Source: Rhodoferax sp. GW822-FHT02A01
GTDB taxonomy: Bacteria; Pseudomonadota; Gammaproteobacteria; Burkholderiales; Burkholderiaceae_C
Direction of reading: 5' to 3'
Length of the DNA: 64,000 nt
Assembly (NCBI RefSeq): GCF_038784515.1
Contig: NZ_CP152376.1
Span: forward strand, 1,364,001-1,428,000
Under the pieces are notes generated by a model that worked only from the letters and a program-made list of their open reading frames with translations, ran no database searches and was not told the origin of the DNA. This document shows, in pieces, positions 1-9,125 of the stretch. The position numbers and the translations under genes were made by a program. Positions within the stretch are counted from its first letter, which is position 1, and the number at the start of each line of letters is the position of its first letter.

Positions 1-74
1 CATGGCGAGATCGCCAGTTCTTATGCTTGAGTGCACATATCCAGCGGTCGCAGTACCTATCTGGTTCGTCCCTT

Positions 75-3050
75 TTAGATAAATTCGCTTATATCCACCA
101 CATCGATTTGTCCTGGCAGCAGGTATTTCTCAGCGTAGCGCAAGTAGATACCAGAGGTCAGGAACAGGTCAAACAAGTCACCGTCAATGTGTTTGTCTTT
201 CTTGAAGAAGGACAGGATCTTGATGGATTCCGACAGCGTCTTGGCCTTCTTGTAGGGGCGGTCCGAGGCGGTGAGCGCCTCGAAGATGTCGGCAATCGCC
301 ATGATGCGCATGGGCACGCTCAGCTCGTCGGCACCCAGCTTGCGCGGGTAGCCGGTGCCGATCAGGGTTTCATGGTGGGTGCCGGCGTATTCGGGCACGC
401 GGCGCATGTTTTTGGGCAGCGGCAGTTGCTCCAGCATCATGAGGCTTTGCATCACGTGCTCGTTGATCTTGAAGCGCTCCTCTTCGGTGAGGGTGCCACG
501 GCTTACGCTGAGGTTGTATACCTCGCCATAGTTGTACTGGTGTTCCGGGATGTTGACCTTGAACTTCCATTTGGGATCCATCACTGCTTTGCTGGTGCGC
601 GGAATGATGTGGTGCGCCTTGTCCGACAGCAGCAGCTCGGTGGCGGGTAGGGCAGCCGGTGCATCGGTGTGGCGCTTGAGCTCCTCGTGGGCCAGTCCGG
701 CGCGGTCGTCAAAGTGACGCAGCCAGGTCTGCTGGGCTATTTGCTGAAGGCGTTGCACTTTCTCCGGCGCCATGTATTCGCCACCCAGGTTGCACTCGGC
801 AACAAACGCGAAGTCATCCAGCAGTTGTGCAAGTCGCGTGTCAAATGCAGCTTGTGCTTCCTGTGCATCGGTGCCAATGGCCAGGGCTTGGAGCTGGGCG
901 ATGCGCGCATCGCGCAGCAGCACTTCAAAACGCATGCGCACCTCGTGGATGCGGTTGTAAATGGTCTCCAGTTTGCAGGCCTTGTCCACCACGTACTCCG
1001 GCGTGGTGACCTTGCCGCAATCGTGCAACCAGGCGCCGATACGGAATTCGCGCCATTCGTCTTCGGTTTCAAACTTGAAGCTGGCCAATGGGCCCGAGGT
1101 CTGGGCGGTAGCGGCTTCGGCCAGCATCAGTCCGAGTTCCGGTACGCGCTCACAGTGGCCACCGGTGTAGGGACTTTTGGCATCAATTGCACCCGCAATC
1201 AGTTTGATCAGCGCGTCCATCAATAGCTTCTGGGCCTCGATCAAATTCTGGTTCTCGATGGCCACCGCAGACTGGGCCGCCAATGCCTCGACAAATCCAA
1301 TCAGGTCCTGCGGGAAGGGAATGACGGCGCCCGTTTTAGGGTCCAGTGCATTGAGCAACTGGATCACGCCAATGACCTCTCCTTCGCGCGGGCTCAAGGG
1401 GACGGTCAGCATGGAAACCGTTCTGAAACCGGAGTCTTCGCTGAACTTCTTGGTACCGGACATGTCAAAGCGTGTTTCCGCATACACGTCGTCCACGATG
1501 ACGGAGGTGTTGGTGTTGGCTACGTTCACCACGACAAAGTGGTTGTTGGGTTTGCCCTCGGCGTCGAAGAGCGGAATCTCAAAGGAAGGGAGCGGGTCTT
1601 CGCTGGTGCGCTGGGCAAACACCAGGGTGTTGTGCTCGGTCTTGAGAAACAGCGTCGCTGCTGCACATTGCGCAATCTCGCGCGCGCCGAACAGCACGTG
1701 GTGTAGTAGTAGGGTGCGGTTCTGTTCGCGCGAAAGTCTGATACCGTTGTCCACCAGCTGCGCCAGCTTGTCCTGCGAGGCCTTGAGCTCTTCGGTGCGG
1801 TTCTGGATGGCGCCATGCATGACGTATTGCGCGTCACCCAGGGCTTGGATTTCGTACAGCATGGAATTGGTTTGGTGTGGCTCCTGCGAAAAGTCCAGCC
1901 GTTTGAGGTGCTCGGAATCAGTGGCTAACGCCGTCAGCGTTTGGGCGATACGACGCGAGCCCAACATAGCCAGTGGCACTAGCACGAGTAAAACCGCCAT
2001 GGCAACCAGCATTACGTCGCGTTGCGCGGCCCTAAATGCAGCGGTGAAGTCAGTAACTGGTGCCCAGACGGTGACGCTAAAACTTGCGCCGTCTGCAATT
2101 TGAAGGGGCTTATGATTGACCACAAAGCGAGCACCTTCGGTGCCCACCGGCTCTACGTCCAAACCGCCTGGACTATTGGTCTTTAGCACCGAGAGGTATG
2201 CACTCTTCAACGATTCTGGCTTGGTTAAGGGGGCAATACTTACGTTATCGAAATTGGAACCCGAGCCATGAAAGGCCAGCACGCGGCCCTTTGCGTCCTG
2301 AATTGCAATGGCACCGTTGGGTGGAAGCTTAAGCCGCGCCAAAATATCCCCCATGGAACGCAAGCTAATATCGGTGGCCAGCACGCCACCTCCAGCAGCA
2401 AGGGGCGCTGCAATCGTGATACCCAACTCATTGTTGGAAGCAAATACATAGGGCTCCGTTATGAACAGACCTCCTTTTTGGGTGGCGCCTCCATACCATG
2501 GACGTTGCGTGGGTACCAGCTTCGCCGGTTGGGAGCGATTACCCAACAGGGTTCTGTCCTTGTCGAAGAATTGGTAGTCGTCATTGCGACGCCCTTTGCT
2601 ATCATGGGTGATACGACGCACCGCAAAAAAAGTTCTGGCAGGGGCTTGAAGCGCTGCTTGGACTCTTTCGTCCTCTTTGACATTAATAACCTGTAAAAAA
2701 TCGTCATTGCTCAGCGCAAAAAAATCGGAGTACACGTCTGGGTCTGCGGCAACTGATCCCAAAAAAGAGGGAACCACGCTGTTCGGATTCAGAGTGCCGT
2801 CCCTGACGTAGTTCAGCCGCTGTGCACCTGCGCGCACCTTTACCACCTTAGCATTTTGCAGCACCAAACTTTCCAACTGCATTGAGGCCTGAGCGGCAAT
2901 CAAAGAGAATCGTTCCTGTGCTGAATCTTCGGAGATACTGGTGAACGTCTGAAACACGGTACCAAGAAAAATCACAACCAGTGTGATCACAATCAATAAA
3001 GTACTCAATGCGATCCAGTTTTGGAACCGGATTTTAATGCCGATGTTCAT
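75..3050 (-). CDS. Cache-GAF-HD-GYP signalling protein (probable cyclic-di-GMP phosphodiesterase)
   Basis: A 991-residue membrane sensor that probably hydrolyses c-di-GMP. An N-terminal membrane helix (about residues 13-33) is followed by a periplasmic Cache-like sensor region, a second helix near 346-370, a GAF domain (about 440-600) and an HD-GYP domain. The catalytic HD pair is in WLHDCGK and the GYP loop in HHETLIGTGYP, followed by the conserved AIADIFEALTASDRPYKK. I start it at the ATG at 3050 because a purine-rich AGGGGG lies just upstream; an upstream in-frame extension to 3113 has no such site. About 160 residues are inserted between the HD motif and the segment GTLTEEERFKINEH, where classical HD-GYP domains have only a short link. 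The enzymatic activity is inferred from motifs. Confidence 0.9.
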   Translation of the reverse strand: MNIGIKIRFQNWIALSTLLIVITLVVIFLGTVFQTFTSISEDSAQERFSLIAAQASMQLESLVLQNAKVVKVRAGAQRLNYVRDGTLNPNSVVPSFLGSVAADPDVYSDFFALSNDDFLQVINVKEDERVQAALQAPARTFFAVRRITHDSKGRRNDDYQFFDKDRTLLGNRSQPAKLVPTQRPWYGGATQKGGLFITEPYVFASNNELGITIAAPLAAGGGVLATDISLRSMGDILARLKLPPNGAIAIQDAKGRVLAFHGSGSNFDNVSIAPLTKPESLKSAYLSVLKTNSPGGLDVEPVGTEGARFVVNHKPLQIADGASFSVTVWAPVTDFTAAFRAAQRDVMLVAMAVLLVLVPLAMLGSRRIAQTLTALATDSEHLKRLDFSQEPHQTNSMLYEIQALGDAQYVMHGAIQNRTEELKASQDKLAQLVDNGIRLSREQNRTLLLHHVLFGAREIAQCAAATLFLKTEHNTLVFAQRTSEDPLPSFEIPLFDAEGKPNNHFVVVNVANTNTSVIVDDVYAETRFDMSGTKKFSEDSGFRTVSMLTVPLSPREGEVIGVIQLLNALDPKTGAVIPFPQDLIGFVEALAAQSAVAIENQNLIEAQKLLMDALIKLIAGAIDAKSPYTGGHCERVPELGLMLAEAATAQTSGPLASFKFETEDEWREFRIGAWLHDCGKVTTPEYVVDKACKLETIYNRIHEVRMRFEVLLRDARIAQLQALAIGTDAQEAQAAFDTRLAQLLDDFAFVAECNLGGEYMAPEKVQRLQQIAQQTWLRHFDDRAGLAHEELKRHTDAPAALPATELLLSDKAHHIIPRTSKAVMDPKWKFKVNIPEHQYNYGEVYNLSVSRGTLTEEERFKINEHVMQSLMMLEQLPLPKNMRRVPEYAGTHHETLIGTGYPRKLGADELSVPMRIMAIADIFEALTASDRPYKKAKTLSESIKILSFFKKDKHIDGDLFDLFLTSGIYLRYAEKYLLPGQIDVVDISEFI

Positions 3051-3372
3051 CGATAACCCCCTGCTTTTGGTATAAGTTACGTAGCATACTCGCGATATAA
3101 AGGCATCTGGCATGATTGCATCCTCTCAAGCATTCCGCCACAAAAATCAAATGTAATTCCTCCCAACCGAATGGCCAGCCATATGAGTCTGACGGGACCG
3201 ACAATATTCCGCACCGGCGCGCGGCCGAGTTATCCCTGTGGGAATGCACATCGTTTCGATGTAACTCACTTTTCCTTAAGCCACAAGAAATCTCTATGCA
3301 CCAACTAGGGAGTCTTTATGAAAGATCATCCCAATGGTTGCTAGCAATTGACCATTTAAAGACGTGAAGACT
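3051..3372. other. Intergenic region between divergent signalling genes
   Basis: About 320 bases separate the HD-GYP gene from the kinase gene, so promoters for both are expected here. It is A+T-richer than the flanks. I see no convincing gene, repeat or strong hairpin. Confidence 0.5.
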
Positions 3373-5109
3373 ATGAAATCCAAGCCGCGCATTGTCATTT
3401 GGCTAACGCTCTTGGTCCTGTTGCCCGTTATTCCCTTATTTTTCTTTTCTCTTTACTCGGCCCAGCAGTATGCCAAGGAGCGTCAACTAGCCGTCGAATC
3501 TGATTTGACCCAGAGGGCCGAAGCTATCACTAACCACCTTCAGAGCCACCTTGAAAAAACGCTTGGCTATCTGAATGGCCTGGCCGTTTCGGAAGCCAGT
3601 AACCAAGGCGATGTCGCTGCGCTCTATCGTGGTGCACTGCGCATCCAAGCAAGCAATCCGGACATAGTAGGCATTTCATTAATTGATCGGGCAGGAAAAC
3701 TTGTATTTCTAGCACCTCAACCTTTGGGAACTCTACTGCCCACCGGGCAGCCGGAAGCGGTCAAGGAAGTGTTTGAGTTTAAACGGCCTGTTCTTTCCGA
3801 GCCATATCAATCTTCCATTTCAAAGTATCTGGTTGTGGCTCTCGGAGTCCCTGTATTTCAGAACGGTGAGGTGATTTATTGCATCCGGGCACTCCTGACT
3901 ACGGAATCGATTAATAGTGTGTTGAAGCAAATGCCGCTGCCGTTGAACGGCATTTCAGGTGTGTTTAGTCCGAGCGGAGTAACAATCGGACGCTCAAAGG
4001 GGCCGGAGTTCATTGGACAGAGTTCACCTAACATTCTTAAAGCAATTCGTGACCACAGGCAAGGCTCTTGGGATGCATTGACCAAGGAGAACGTGCTGAC
4101 CCGAACGGTGATACGCCCCGTTGGGAACTGGAAGTGGTACGTTGCTGTCGGAGTACCCTCAGAAATACTCAATGCCCCCCTGCGGTCGGAAATAGCGGCT
4201 CTGGCCTCCTTCGGTGCTGTGCTCCTTGGTGTGGCTCTGGTAGCTGCCGCGTGGATATCTCGGCGTATCACACGCGGACTCAAGGGGGCGGTGGAGGCCT
4301 CGCGGTCCGTGTTGGACGGTACTTTCGTTGCCGAGCGCTCGTCTGGCATCCTGGAAATTGACCAGATGAGGGACAGTCTGACGGCGGTGGACGTGCGCAG
4401 CAAATGGCTTGAGCAAAAAGTCTCTGAGCGTACACAGGACTTGACGCAAGCGCGAGCACGACTGGGTCGCTTTGTGGTTGAGCAAGAGCGCGTCGTGGAG
4501 GCGGAGCGTCACCGCATTTCCAGAGAAGTGCATGATCAGATCGGCTCCGTACTGACAGGGCTAAAGATGATTTTCCGCGGCATTCCCAAAGGCTGCTTGC
4601 CCAGCGACCAGGAAGTCGCATTTCTCGAGGCTCTTGACTTGGGCATTATGATTGCACGACGTATTGCGTCGGAATTGCGGCCCCCGCTGATAGATGATCT
4701 GGGCTTGCAAGCAGCTCTACAACATTTGCTGGGAAATATGTCTCGCGCCGGTAGTGTAGCTTTTTCGGTTCAGCTTGAGGACCAGCACCTGCTTACGGAG
4801 CACCAAACTATTGGAGCGTATCGAATTCTTCAAGAGGCTTGTACTAACGTCGCACGACATGCGCAAGCTTCTGAACTGAAGATCTTCGGTGAGCCGGTGA
4901 ACGACCTCCAGTATCTGATCACATTGTGTGACAACGGCGTCGGTCTTCCCACCCCAGAGTTGCGGCATGGTGGCCTAGGTTTGACGGGAATGCAGGAGCG
5001 GGCGAACTTGCTGGGCGGCGCCTTAGAGCTGGATAGCCCGGCCGAAGGTGGTACATGCTTGAGGCTGCGACTACCATTGAATTCACCGGATCAACCGCCC
5101 AATTTATGA
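3373..5109 (+). CDS. NarL-type sensor histidine kinase with periplasmic sensor domain
   Basis: A 578-residue membrane kinase. Helix 1 is at the N terminus (IVIWLTLLVLLPVIPLFFF), a Cache-like extracytoplasmic region follows to about residue 275, and a second helix lies near 280-300. The phosphoacceptor box is of the HisKA_3 class, with the histidine in HRISREVHDQIGSVLTG. The ATPase domain contains DNGVGL and GGLGLTGMQERA. The start chosen is the ATG at 3373; a GTG three codons upstream (3364) is equally possible. The stop codon overlaps the start of the next gene (ATGA), which points to translational coupling with the response regulator. The ligand cannot be read from the sequence. Confidence 0.9.
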   Translation: MKSKPRIVIWLTLLVLLPVIPLFFFSLYSAQQYAKERQLAVESDLTQRAEAITNHLQSHLEKTLGYLNGLAVSEASNQGDVAALYRGALRIQASNPDIVGISLIDRAGKLVFLAPQPLGTLLPTGQPEAVKEVFEFKRPVLSEPYQSSISKYLVVALGVPVFQNGEVIYCIRALLTTESINSVLKQMPLPLNGISGVFSPSGVTIGRSKGPEFIGQSSPNILKAIRDHRQGSWDALTKENVLTRTVIRPVGNWKWYVAVGVPSEILNAPLRSEIAALASFGAVLLGVALVAAAWISRRITRGLKGAVEASRSVLDGTFVAERSSGILEIDQMRDSLTAVDVRSKWLEQKVSERTQDLTQARARLGRFVVEQERVVEAERHRISREVHDQIGSVLTGLKMIFRGIPKGCLPSDQEVAFLEALDLGIMIARRIASELRPPLIDDLGLQAALQHLLGNMSRAGSVAFSVQLEDQHLLTEHQTIGAYRILQEACTNVARHAQASELKIFGEPVNDLQYLITLCDNGVGLPTPELRHGGLGLTGMQERANLLGGALELDSPAEGGTCLRLRLPLNSPDQPPNL

Positions 5110-5735
5110 AAATCCTGTTGCTAGAAGATCACCCGATCGTGCGTATCGGACTACACCAATTGGTGGCCAAACGCTGGCCCGAGGCCCTCATGCAGGAAGC
5201 ACCATCACTTGCGACGGCATTGGAGCTTGTGCGCGAGCAGGTCTTTGACGCGGCTATCGTAGATCTCAACTTACCTGACGCCAAGGGATTGGAAAGCGTT
5301 TCCCGATTGCGCCGCGCGGCTCCACAGTTGCATTTGTTAGTGTTAAGCCTGAATGATGAGGTCGCCTATGCTAGCCACGTATTGCAATTGGGTGCTCTCG
5401 GTTATCTTACCAAGGACAGAGCGGCAGACGAACTGGTAGTGGCGCTCGAACGCGTCATGGCGGGAGGTCGCTACGTCACCGCAACCCAAGCCGACCATTT
5501 GCTCGATCTCGTGTCAGGTAGGGCCACAATTCTCCCCCACGAAGAACTGTCTGCACAGGAATATCGCGTCATGCTTCTGCTATCCCAGGACATGCGTCTA
5601 ACCGAAATCGGCGAATTGATGCACCTATCGCCGAAGACCGTCAGCACCTACCGATCGCGCATTTTAGAAAAACTCGCTCTCGCCAACAATGGTGAACTGA
5701 TTCGCTATTGCCTGGATCACGGTATAGCCCTCTGA
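5106..5735 (+). CDS. LuxR/NarL-family response regulator
   Basis: A 209-residue two-domain regulator. The receiver domain has the acidic pair LLEDHP, the phosphoacceptor aspartate in AAIVDLNLPDAKG and the lysine in GYLTKDRA. The C-terminal LuxR helix-turn-helix contains LTEIGELMHLSPKTVSTYRSRILEKL without its first residues being unusual. The ATG at 5106 overlaps the kinase stop codon, so this is almost certainly the cognate partner. A longer reading frame to 5055 would run into the kinase gene and is not needed. Confidence 0.92.
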   Translation: MKILLLEDHPIVRIGLHQLVAKRWPEALMQEAPSLATALELVREQVFDAAIVDLNLPDAKGLESVSRLRRAAPQLHLLVLSLNDEVAYASHVLQLGALGYLTKDRAADELVVALERVMAGGRYVTATQADHLLDLVSGRATILPHEELSAQEYRVMLLLSQDMRLTEIGELMHLSPKTVSTYRSRILEKLALANNGELIRYCLDHGIAL

Positions 5736-5856
5736 GTGTTTGGCCACTGCCGTAGGCCTTCCCCTACAAGGTAATCCGCCAAACCTGACAGGATGATAGG
5801 GTTCTCGCTGCTATTAGAACTCTCGGGTGTGGAAGACACTCAGGGTACCCATTCAA

Positions 5857-6258
5857 ATGCTCAAGCGCTTCATGAATATCCTTATCGTCGAAGACAGCGA
5901 GCTGATTTGCAGGCAACTAGTTCGTTTGCTTGAACCGTATCCCGCGATTCATGTCATTGGTACTGCCTCAACAGAGGCAGAAGCAGTGGAGAAAATTCTC
6001 AGTAATCCGATTGACGCTGTATTGCTGGATTTATCTCTGGCGTCAGGAAACGGCCTTCAGGTATTGCAGCGTGTAAAAGCCGCAGGGCACAGTGCACGAT
6101 TCCTCATATTGAGCAGCAAAGGGGGACGTTTATTGAGGGATGCGTGCCTTGCTTTAGGCGCCTACGCCTACTACGACAAGAATTCAGAAATCGACGCGTG
6201 CTTGGCGCATCTTCAAAGTTGGATACCGTTCTTCTCGCAATACAAAGGACAAGAATAA
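5857..6258 (+). CDS. Single-domain response regulator (receiver only)
   Basis: About 133 residues from the ATG at 5857, or 128 from the ATG at 5872, which gives the typical start MNILIVEDSE. An AGGG 11 bases upstream favours 5857. The acidic pocket is VEDSE, the phosphoacceptor is in AVLLDLSLASGNG, and the lysine is in AYYDKNSE. There is no output domain, so it may act like CheY or relay phosphate. It sits between a two-component pair and an Aer-like chemoreceptor, so either could be its partner. Confidence 0.85.
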   Translation: MLKRFMNILIVEDSELICRQLVRLLEPYPAIHVIGTASTEAEAVEKILSNPIDAVLLDLSLASGNGLQVLQRVKAAGHSARFLILSSKGGRLLRDACLALGAYAYYDKNSEIDACLAHLQSWIPFFSQYKGQE

Positions 6259-6378
6259 ATTGGAGTATTGAACGTAAACAGTTGGAAGCTAAGGGGAGTA
6301 TTCAAATCGGACGCAGAGCCGAGTAAGCATGTCTGGCCGGATAGACCTACTGCTTAGACCCACTTCAAAGGTAAGAAA

Positions 6379-8055
6379 ATGCGTACTAATTTGCCAATCA
6401 CCCAGCGTGAATATGAGTTTCCGGCAGACGCCACGCTGATGTCAACCACCGACGCACAAAGCCGCATCGTTTATGCAAATGCTGCATTTATTAGCGTTAG
6501 CGGTTTCGAACGCGAAGAAATCATTGGTCAGCCGCACAATTTGGTACGCCACCCTGACATGCCAACGCAGGCGTTCGCAGACATGTGGGCCACATTAAAG
6601 GCCGGGCGGTCCTGGACTGCACTGGTGAAGAACCGCCGTAAAAATGGTGACCATTACTGGGTACGCGCGAATGCTACGCCCGTAGTGCGCAACGGACAGT
6701 TGACAGGCTATATGTCAGTACGCACCAAACCCGGCACAGACGAAGTGCGCCAGACCGAACAGCTCTATAAAAAGTTCAGAGAAAACAAGAATGGCAGCCT
6801 GGCCTTTCGTGAAGGCTTAATCGTGCACACAGGGCTTTTATCCTGTATGTCGCTGTTCCAAATTTTACCTGTGCGCTGGCGCATCCGTCTGGCTCTAGCC
6901 CTGACCTTGGCCTTGACCTTGGGTCTGGCGGCTGCACTATTTCCCATAGGATCAGCCATGGGTTGGCTGTGTATAGGGTCCCTAGGATTGACTCTGGCAA
7001 TATCTGTCATTTTGGAAAGCCAGATTTCGCGCCCTCTGGAGGTGGTTTTGCAACAGGCGCTAAACGTAGCCGCAGGCAATCCCGGGGCCAACGTCCAGCT
7101 GAACCGGGTGGATGAGATCGGGATGATCCTGCGTGCCATCAACCAGTCTGGCCTGAACTTGCGCTCGCTGGTTGACGATGTCAGTGAGCAGGTAAACGGC
7201 GTACGAGGTGCCAGCGGCGAGATTGCCCAAGGCAACAACGATTTGAGTGCACGTACCGAACAGGCAGCTTCCAACCTGGAGCAAACCGCCGCTTCAATGG
7301 AGGAGATGACGTCCATTGTTCACAACAATGCCGACACAGCGCTGCAAGCCGCTCATTTGGCTGCTTCTTCTAGCGCTGCAGCAGAACGAGGCGGCCAGGT
7401 AATTGCGCAGGTAGTGGGTACCATGGGTACCATCACTGATGCCAGCCACAAGATCCGAGACATCATCGGCGTTATTGATGGCATCGCTTTTCAGACGAAT
7501 ATCCTAGCTTTGAACGCGGCGGTTGAGGCTGCGCGTGCTGGAGATCAGGGGCGCGGTTTTGCGGTGGTGGCTGGCGAGGTGCGCGCGTTGGCCAAACGAA
7601 GCGCGGATGCGGCCAAAGAGATCGCCACACTTATTAAGGACAGCACGGAGACAGTGGAGGCTGGCAGCAAATTGGCTGTCCTTGCTGGCTCGTCCATGAC
7701 TGAGATTGTCGCCCAAGCACAGCAAGTGGCCCACATGATCCGTGAAATGAGCGAGTCCACACGTGAGCAGTCTAGCGGCATTGGACAGGTGAATATCGCT
7801 GTCGGGCAACTTGATGAGATGACGCAACAAAACGCGGCCTTAGTTGAGCAGTCCGCCGCCGCTGCCGATAGGCTTCAGATCCAGGCAGGCATGCTGGCGG
7901 AAGCTGTGGCGGTGTTTAAGGTACAAACCGGCTCCTTTTCCACCAAGCCCCTAGTGTCTAACGCACCAACCTATTCGCCGCAAAACAAGCCCCAAATTCA
8001 ACGCGCGAAAGCTAGACCTGCTTTGGTTGCGCCCAAGGCGCTTGTTCAGCATTGA
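6379..8055 (+). CDS. Aer-like PAS methyl-accepting chemotaxis protein
   Basis: A 558-residue receptor. The N-terminal PAS domain (about 10-125) resembles the redox/energy sensor Aer, with LVRHPDMP and the [10 protein letters not shown] segment. Two close hydrophobic helices (about 172-215) and a HAMP-like region follow, then the signalling hairpin with the hallmark [18 protein letters not shown] and [19 protein letters not shown]. The C-terminal tail is proline- and lysine-rich and ends without an obvious NWETF-type CheR docking pentapeptide. The start is preceded by AAAGGTAAG. An energy-taxis role is inferred from the PAS type. Confidence 0.93.
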   Translation: MRTNLPITQREYEFPADATLMSTTDAQSRIVYANAAFISVSGFEREEIIGQPHNLVRHPDMPTQAFADMWATLKAGRSWTALVKNRRKNGDHYWVRANATPVVRNGQLTGYMSVRTKPGTDEVRQTEQLYKKFRENKNGSLAFREGLIVHTGLLSCMSLFQILPVRWRIRLALALTLALTLGLAAALFPIGSAMGWLCIGSLGLTLAISVILESQISRPLEVVLQQALNVAAGNPGANVQLNRVDEIGMILRAINQSGLNLRSLVDDVSEQVNGVRGASGEIAQGNNDLSARTEQAASNLEQTAASMEEMTSIVHNNADTALQAAHLAASSSAAAERGGQVIAQVVGTMGTITDASHKIRDIIGVIDGIAFQTNILALNAAVEAARAGDQGRGFAVVAGEVRALAKRSADAAKEIATLIKDSTETVEAGSKLAVLAGSSMTEIVAQAQQVAHMIREMSESTREQSSGIGQVNIAVGQLDEMTQQNAALVEQSAAAADRLQIQAGMLAEAVAVFKVQTGSFSTKPLVSNAPTYSPQNKPQIQRAKARPALVAPKALVQH

Positions 8056-8272
8056 TCCTGGCAACCAATGGGGACCAGAGGGTCGCGGCCCAAGTATCTG
8101 CGTCGATGCGCATCCGCCTGCAAAAGCAGTCTGTTCCTCGTTTCCTCGCCGCTTTACCTGATGCAACTGCCGAGAGCTCATCTCTTCGGATTTTGGCTGG
8201 GCAACAACTCGGAGCGTTTGCTGCAAATAGAAGCGCCCGATTGGGTACCGTGAGGTCGGCACTACACACCGG

Positions 8273-8806
8273 CTACGTGGTGGATTGACTGTAGTAAATG
8301 ACAGTTGGTGCTTCCAGTGCCAGCGCCGCTCCTCCAGGCGACCAAGATTGCCAATTGCGCAGTACAAGCTGCCATACTGAAATCCTTGCGCCAGGCCTGC
8401 ACAGCACCTCGATCAAATCGGCTTGGGCTTTGGTTTTTGGCAATGCATAGGCCAGCGCAACAGCAATGTTCTGCGCAATCCATTGAGGCGACTGTCCATC
8501 AATCTTTGCAATGTCTGCCTTGAACCTGGTGGTGACGGTTGTATCTTCCGCATTGACTTGTGTTTTCAACTCGACCCAGATGGGCAAGCCAGCTCGTGGA
8601 ACGATCATGAAGTCCGACTTTTGGCCCGATGGGTAGGGCACTTCCCGCGTCGCATGCCCGGATGCATTGGCAAGCAGCTGAAGTGCAAGTTCAACCTGCA
8701 GCCAAATCTCCCACCCACCCGCAATACCGTTCAGTATGGTAGTGATGGCGGCGGACTTGTCATTGGCCACGGCGCATAACGCCCGCCTTACTTCAGAGGC
8801 TGTCAT
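8273..8806 (-). CDS. Unknown protein with PD-(D/E)XK nuclease-like motif
   Basis: A 177-residue protein I cannot name. The central segment KSDFMIVPRAGLPIWVELK has the spacing of the PD-(D/E)XK nuclease core: an aspartate at the start of one hydrophobic strand and E-x-K in the next. An N-terminal helix (WEIWLQVELALQLLANASG) also fits the fold. No methyltransferase or specificity subunit is adjacent. The upstream gene faces it convergently. It could be a lone nuclease, a nuclease-fold immunity protein, or a non-catalytic relative. Confidence 0.6.
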   Translation of the reverse strand: MTASEVRRALCAVANDKSAAITTILNGIAGGWEIWLQVELALQLLANASGHATREVPYPSGQKSDFMIVPRAGLPIWVELKTQVNAEDTTVTTRFKADIAKIDGQSPQWIAQNIAVALAYALPKTKAQADLIEVLCRPGARISVWQLVLRNWQSWSPGGAALALEAPTVIYYSQSTT

Positions 8807-9125
8807 TTGGCACTCCCTGTCTAGGTCACCATCAAAGCATAGATATCGACCTTTGTCGAATACTAATTGGTCCAGCCAGTTGCAGTGAAATGAAAAAAAC
8901 CAGCGTCACAGGTCGCTCTCTCGCGGCGAAGGAAGTAAGCGCGGCGAAACCATCCCTCATATAAGTTCTGATGCATTTCACTTCCCGTCCTGACTCCGGA
9001 AATATGCCACATTGGTCATGGGATTTACATCCCCCATACTGGGAATATTGTCATTCTGAGAGATCTTCTGAAGAAAGCGGCAGTTACTCGATGCTGACCA
9101 GTTCGTTGGAGAGACCGTCGCCGAA
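8807..9125. other. Intergenic region, no feature recognised
   Basis: About 320 bases lie between two minus-strand genes. The part next to 8806 should carry the promoter of the nuclease-like gene. I see no RNA gene, repeat or strong terminator. Confidence 0.4.
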
